Virus record (IMG/VR): IMGVR_UViG_3300046460_000275
Span: 1 to 50,711 of that record
Reading direction: 5' to 3' (one strand)
DNA length: 50,711 nt
Source: a virus
Every line of letters begins with the position of its first letter. The first letter of the stretch is position 1. Made by a program: the position numbers and the translations under genes. Positions 47,934 to 50,711 of the stretch are shown piece by piece. The notes under the pieces were generated by a model that worked only from the letters and a program-made list of their open reading frames with translations, did not search any database and was not told the DNA's origin.

Positions 47934-48143
47934 TTACCCGTTAGTCGAGTTTTTCAACACCTTCAGCGATGTAAAGGGGAACACGCCACTATCCTTCTTC
48001 CATGGCGCCTTTTCCTGTACAAACCAATCGCACCAGGCATGCTGCTCTTTTGATAATTGAGTTGCGCCAGTCTGCGAAACGGTCATTCTCGGTCCGCCGG
48101 ACTTCAGTTGCACGACATCACCTGCTTTGATTTCTTCTGCCAT
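47934..48143 (-). CDS. DUF2158 (YodC-like) protein
   Basis: The protein has 69 residues from the ATG at 48143. The family pattern is complete: IKAGDVVQLKSGGPRMTVSQ, then CDWFVQ and GVFPFTSLKVL near the end. A small beta-barrel-like domain (SH3 type), common in gammaproteobacteria and rhizobia and on mobile elements. Role unknown. Convergent with the module at 46236-47928. Confidence 0.85.
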   Translation of the reverse strand: MAEEIKAGDVVQLKSGGPRMTVSQTGATQLSKEQHAWCDWFVQEKAPWKKDSGVFPFTSLKVLKNSTNG

Positions 48144-48172
48144 TCCACCCTCCACTTACCCCACTGTTTGAG

Positions 48173-48391
48173 CTATTCGTCAGCAATAAGTATTTCGTCG
48201 GTCATTACCAATTGATATCGACCGTCATCCAATAAATTGACGTGTTCACCCTCGGTGGTCACCAGGTCGATCGAACCTTTAGCCTTGCCATATCGCGCGT
48301 CATTGATGATCTTTTGCCGATAGACCACCGTGTATGTCCTGCCAGCTTCGCCCCGACATTTCACACGTTTAATCTCGACCAGCTGATTCAT
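48173..48391 (-). CDS. small beta-rich hypothetical protein
   Basis: The protein has 72 residues from the ATG at 48391, chosen because GGAGG stands nine bases upstream. It reads MNQLVEIKRVKCRGEAGRTY, RQKIINDARYGKAKGSIDLV and TTEGEHVNLLDDGRYQLVMT: a series of strands and turns. No family recognised. It follows the same orientation as the DUF2158 gene and may be cotranscribed. Confidence 0.65.
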   Translation of the reverse strand: MNQLVEIKRVKCRGEAGRTYTVVYRQKIINDARYGKAKGSIDLVTTEGEHVNLLDDGRYQLVMTDEILIADE

Positions 48392-48509
48392 CGAAATCAT
48401 CCTCCCGCTTTCCGCGCAACGTGACACAGCGCACGCTGGAGTCAAGAAGCCGGTTCTCGACATCCGCTCGCAAAGGACGCATAGTTACTCGAATACACGG
48501 GAGGTCGGG

Positions 48510-48716
48510 ATGAACTGGCGCGAGCAGTGTGAAAAGTCGATCGCCGACGAACAGGCAACGGTTGACTTTTTCACTACGACGGGAACGAAGCTCTTTGAAT
48601 ATGATGAGAGCGGCCGGGGTGGTGAGACAACCCAGACCACAATTGATGAGAGCCGCCGGCGCATCGAAATGTATGAGGGCATCATCCGACGGCTGGACGA
48701 GAAAGAGCGCAGCTGA
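48510..48716 (+). CDS. small helical hypothetical protein
   Basis: The protein has 68 residues: MNWREQCEKSIADEQATVDF, then a middle turn and a C-terminal helix (ESRRRIEMYEGIIRRLDEKE). Proteins with this helix-turn-helix plan (NWRE-x-x-E-x-x-I at the start, R-x-E-x-Y-x-x-I-x-R at the end) recur in rhizobial prophages. Ribosome site GGGAGGTCGGG precedes the ATG. Confidence 0.65.
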   Translation: MNWREQCEKSIADEQATVDFFTTTGTKLFEYDESGRGGETTQTTIDESRRRIEMYEGIIRRLDEKERS

Positions 48717-48750
48717 ACGCAAGCAACACCGTCCGGCGAGGTGTGCGACG

Positions 48751-48936
48751 CTAGGGCTTCGGCTTGAGCTTAATAGCTTCAATCAGAGCGTCAACATTCT
48801 GCCTGGTGAGGATCATCCGGTTGCCCATTACGTGGCATTGTCCGATCTCACGGGCCTTCTTGCGCAGTTCCCGCTCAGAGAAGCCGAAGTGATCAGCGAT
48901 TTCTTTCGGAGTAAAGACTTCGGGGAGGATGCTCAA
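48751..48936 (-). CDS. helix-turn-helix protein (excisionase/AlpA-like)
   Basis: The protein has 61 residues. FTPKEIADHFGFSERELRKK forms the helix-turn-helix and NRMILTRQNVDALIEAIKLK the wing and last helix, as in excisionase and AlpA-like domains. It lies near attR and precedes the right arm sites on the same strand as the integrase, so it could be a second recombination directionality candidate besides 5836-6042. Confidence 0.75.
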   Translation of the reverse strand: MSILPEVFTPKEIADHFGFSERELRKKAREIGQCHVMGNRMILTRQNVDALIEAIKLKPKP

Positions 48937-48945
48937 ACCTTCACT

Positions 48946-49107
48946 CTACCGCTGCTGACCGGCGATGACGTCCGAGGCGCAGTTTTTGCAGTAAATCTTA
49001 TCACCCACCGCCTGACCCTCGTATGTGTGAAGGCCTTGCTGGAACTTCAGGCCACACTTCGGGCACTGGTAGATCATTTTCCCATTATCGCTTGAGACTA
49101 GCTTCAT
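48946..49107 (-). CDS. zinc-ribbon protein
   Basis: The protein has 53 residues from the ATG at 49107 (GGGGC upstream); ATGs at 49140 and 49176 would extend it. It contains IYQCPKCGLKFQQGLHTYEG and KIYCKNCASDV: two C-x2-C knuckles of a zinc ribbon. It is ten bases upstream of the HTH gene, so the two likely form one transcript. Confidence 0.65.
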   Translation of the reverse strand: MKLVSSDNGKMIYQCPKCGLKFQQGLHTYEGQAVGDKIYCKNCASDVIAGQQR

Positions 49108-49197
49108 GTCTCGCCCCGCAGAATCAATCGTCTCATCCATGTTGCATATCATGTTGCATGGATTCGCCGCTGTCACGTGGGAACGGGCGCAGAACAG

Positions 49198-49230
49198 ATT
49201 GCTACCATTTTGCTACCCAACTCGGTAGCA
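49198..49230. promoter_or_regulatory. putative integrase arm-type sites, right arm
   Basis: ATTGCTACC (49198) and TTTGCTACC (49209) are direct repeats 11 bases apart, followed by an inverted GGTAGCA at 49224-49230. The same word and spacing occur beside attL at 4033-4052. Confidence 0.65.
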
Positions 49231-49337
49231 GCGATCGAAATGAAGCGGGACGGGGAGTGACGAGACGTCGCCTAAAGCCGTGAAATCTCGGGTATTCCCG
49301 GCATGGCTCGGTATGAGCAGGGATGCCCGGAACCGAA

Positions 49338-49378
49338 TTTCAAGACCGGTTCCTTAAACCACTCGGACACCCATCCAA
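49338..49378. repeat. attR core (41-bp direct repeat)
   Basis: Identical to 3940-3980. It represents only the 5' half of tRNA-Ser, fused on its left to phage DNA, so no functional tRNA is present here. DNA to the right includes a relict integrase end. Confidence 0.92.
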
Positions 49379-49454
49379 TACGCTGAGTTCAGGGCGCTTC
49401 CGGCTCTCGCCGTTCCGCAAGGCCCGGTGATATCAGCCGGTCTGTCCCCAACGC

Positions 49455-49511
49455 GCGTGGTCCGGCCTGTTTAGCAGCTTTGCTGGCGGCGTCAACGTCG
49501 TCGGATGCGTT
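49455..49511 (-). pseudogene. relict 3' end of a second tyrosine integrase
   Basis: The minus-strand frame contains NASDDVDAASKAAKQAGP, which matches NAAEQVDAAIKAAKQTS at the C terminus of the prophage integrase. At the DNA level 49467-49496 and 4071-4100 agree at 28 of 30 bases. The distance to the end of the adjacent att core is nearly the same (89 and 91 bases). The rest of the integrase is gone; the flanking 49512-49746 shows no gene. Confidence 0.75.
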
Positions 49512-49746
49512 GTGTCTCGCCCCGGCGACGTCCTGATTTCGGGGCGAGGGGCTGCCATTATGTCTGCCATGCGCCTGTATTAACCCTTGAGAAACCATAG
49601 CTCGCGAAATCCCGTCCAAGAACTGGAAATCATTCGCAATTCCGTCCCGTTATTGGCATGGTCTGAGCAAGTGTGGTTAATGATGTCGAAGATGCGCGGG
49701 CTCTGCCGGCCATCTTGTGGCCCAGAACAAGACAAAAGTATCGCGT

Positions 49747-50711
49747 ATGGCGGGTGACGGACGAATCTGGCGTAGGGCGACGCAATTGCTCGCCATTTCC
49801 TTGATGTGCGCGGTCGCGGCCTCATGCTCGACGACCAAGGAAACATCGACGACCAAGAAGCGCCGCAGCAAGGAATACTTTTCCGAGACCGAGTATGGCG
49901 TCAAGGCCTCGCCGCGCGTCGCCTATGGCCGCAACGTTCCGAAGGGCGGCGGGCGCGATCTGACGGGCAAGCCCTACAAGGTCAAGGGCAAGTGGTACGC
50001 GCCGAAGGAAGACAGGAATTACGACAAGAAGGGCCTTGCCTCCTGGTACGGCTCGGCTTTCCATGGACGTCTGACGGCCAATGGCGAGGTCTATGACCAA
50101 TATCATCTCTCCGCCGCGCATCCGACCTTTCCGCTGCCGAGTTATGCCCGGGTGACCAATCTCGAAAACGGGGATTCCGTCATCGTCCGCGTCAATGACC
50201 GCGGGCCCTACCATCCCGGCCGCATTATCGACCTGTCCAACAAGGCGGCCGAGATGCTGGAGGTCCAGAACAAGGGCACGGTGAAGGTACGCGTGCAATA
50301 TGTCGGCCGCGCCCGCATGGACGGCAGGGATATGCCGTTTCTCATGGCGTCCTTCACCAAGAAGGGTGACCGCATGCAACGCTTCAACCCCGAAGGCCAG
50401 ATCGCCACGGGTGTGATGGTCGCATCGGCAGACAAGAAATTCACCACTCCTCGCAAGGCGCATGAAGAGGACGCCGTCGAATTCAACCCGAGCGCGACCG
50501 CGCTGCAGTCGACCACGACACCGGCGGTGACGACCTCGTTCGAGCTGATGCAGGACTATGTCCAGCTTCCCGAGATCGGCCCCATTCCGCGCGAGCGCCC
50601 CTCGCAACTCGGCGAGGGCAACCTCCTGCTTTCCGCCTATGCCGAAACCCGCATCGAGACAGCCTCCGAGCCTTTCGAATATGTGCTCGACGGCGGCAAC
50701 ACGCTCGACGC
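49747..50711 (+). CDS. rlpA: RlpA family septal ring lytic transglycosylase, lipoprotein (partial)
   Basis: The frame is open to the window end (321 residues visible). The N terminus is a lipoprotein signal: basic start, hydrophobic LLAISLMCAV, then lipobox AAS-C. The RlpA double-psi beta-barrel domain is at about 95-190: LASWYGSAFHGRLTANGEVY, DQYHLSAAHPTFPLPSYARV, and VRVNDRGPYHPGRIIDLSNK with the aspartate of NDRGP. RlpA cleaves denuded glycan strands at the septum. A variable linker follows; the SPOR domain expected at the C terminus would lie outside the window. It is a core chromosomal gene and marks the return to host DNA. Confidence 0.92.
   Translation, partial: MAGDGRIWRRATQLLAISLMCAVAASCSTTKETSTTKKRRSKEYFSETEYGVKASPRVAYGRNVPKGGGRDLTGKPYKVKGKWYAPKEDRNYDKKGLASWYGSAFHGRLTANGEVYDQYHLSAAHPTFPLPSYARVTNLENGDSVIVRVNDRGPYHPGRIIDLSNKAAEMLEVQNKGTVKVRVQYVGRARMDGRDMPFLMASFTKKGDRMQRFNPEGQIATGVMVASADKKFTTPRKAHEEDAVEFNPSATALQSTTTPAVTTSFELMQDYVQLPEIGPIPRERPSQLGEGNLLLSAYAETRIETASEPFEYVLDGGNTLD

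Larger units (their letters stand above)
3940..49378. mobile_element. HK97-like siphoprophage integrated at tRNA-Ser
   Basis: Bounded by perfect 41-bp direct repeats and carrying, in order, integrase, early and replication genes, HNH endonuclease, small and large terminase, portal, ClpP-like protease, HK97-fold capsid, connectors, tail tube, chaperones, tape measure, tip, fibre accessory and lysis genes. No structural gene is visibly broken. The unit length is about 45.4 kb. Completeness suggests an inducible phage, which the sequence alone cannot prove. Confidence 0.93.

Noticed and set aside
1-50711. CRISPR arrays, insertion sequences or transposases
   Set aside because: No regularly spaced repeat array, no transposase-like protein and no terminal inverted repeats were seen; the only element-level repeats are the att cores, the iterons and the tiny-gene duplication.

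Overview
ORGANISM. The window looks like a chromosome segment of an alphaproteobacterium of the Rhizobiales (Rhizobium, Agrobacterium or Ensifer group). The evidence is high GC, families common in that order (DUF982, DUF6894, DUF2188-like, Tat and RTX proteins), an assimilatory nitrate reductase with a C-terminal Fe-S domain, and RlpA beside a tRNA-Ser. The genus call is inference. LEFT FLANK (1-3888): the 3' part of nasA, a secreted RTX-repeat protein, then a decayed stretch holding a tiny membrane-protein pair and a frameshifted trypsin-like protease. ATTACHMENT SITE: tRNA-Ser(UGA) lies on the minus strand at 3889-3978. A perfect 41-bp direct repeat (3940-3980 and 49338-49378) covers the 5' half of this tRNA, from the anticodon loop outwards. 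It bounds a prophage of about 45.4 kb with an intact-looking HK97-type siphovirus gene set. PROPHAGE, left to right: integrase and a ribbon-helix-helix partner (minus strand); a divergent early operon with an excisionase-like protein, a HNH-like zinc protein and a lambda O-like initiator carrying four in-gene iterons; an inverted two-gene island; a NusG-like protein; a non-coding stretch with a tRNA-like element; an ArsR-type regulator and small genes; then packaging (HNH, TerS, TerL), portal, ClpP-like protease, major capsid, connectors, tail tube, tail chaperones joined by a -1 frameshift signal, a tape measure with a lytic transglycosylase-like domain, tail tip and fibre genes, and a lysis cassette. 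ACCESSORY ARM (38.3-49.3 kb): small, mostly monocistronic genes on both strands, including a SRAP protein, DUF982, DUF6894, DUF2158, a Tat-signal protein, two AT-richer putative conversion or defence loci (42.7-43.6 and 46.2-47.9 kb) and a HTH/zinc-ribbon pair next to the right arm sites. RIGHT FLANK: immediately beyond attR is the relict 3' end of a second, related integrase at the same spacing from the core, so this tRNA has been targeted more than once. It is followed by the 5' part of rlpA. BEST CANDIDATES FOR NEW BIOLOGY: the duplicated, antisense-overlapping tiny membrane-protein pair (2795-3085 and 35756-35971); the two-gene module at 46236-47928; integration into the 5' rather than the 3' half of a tRNA; and a phage-borne NusG paralogue in a phage without a recognisable CI-type repressor.
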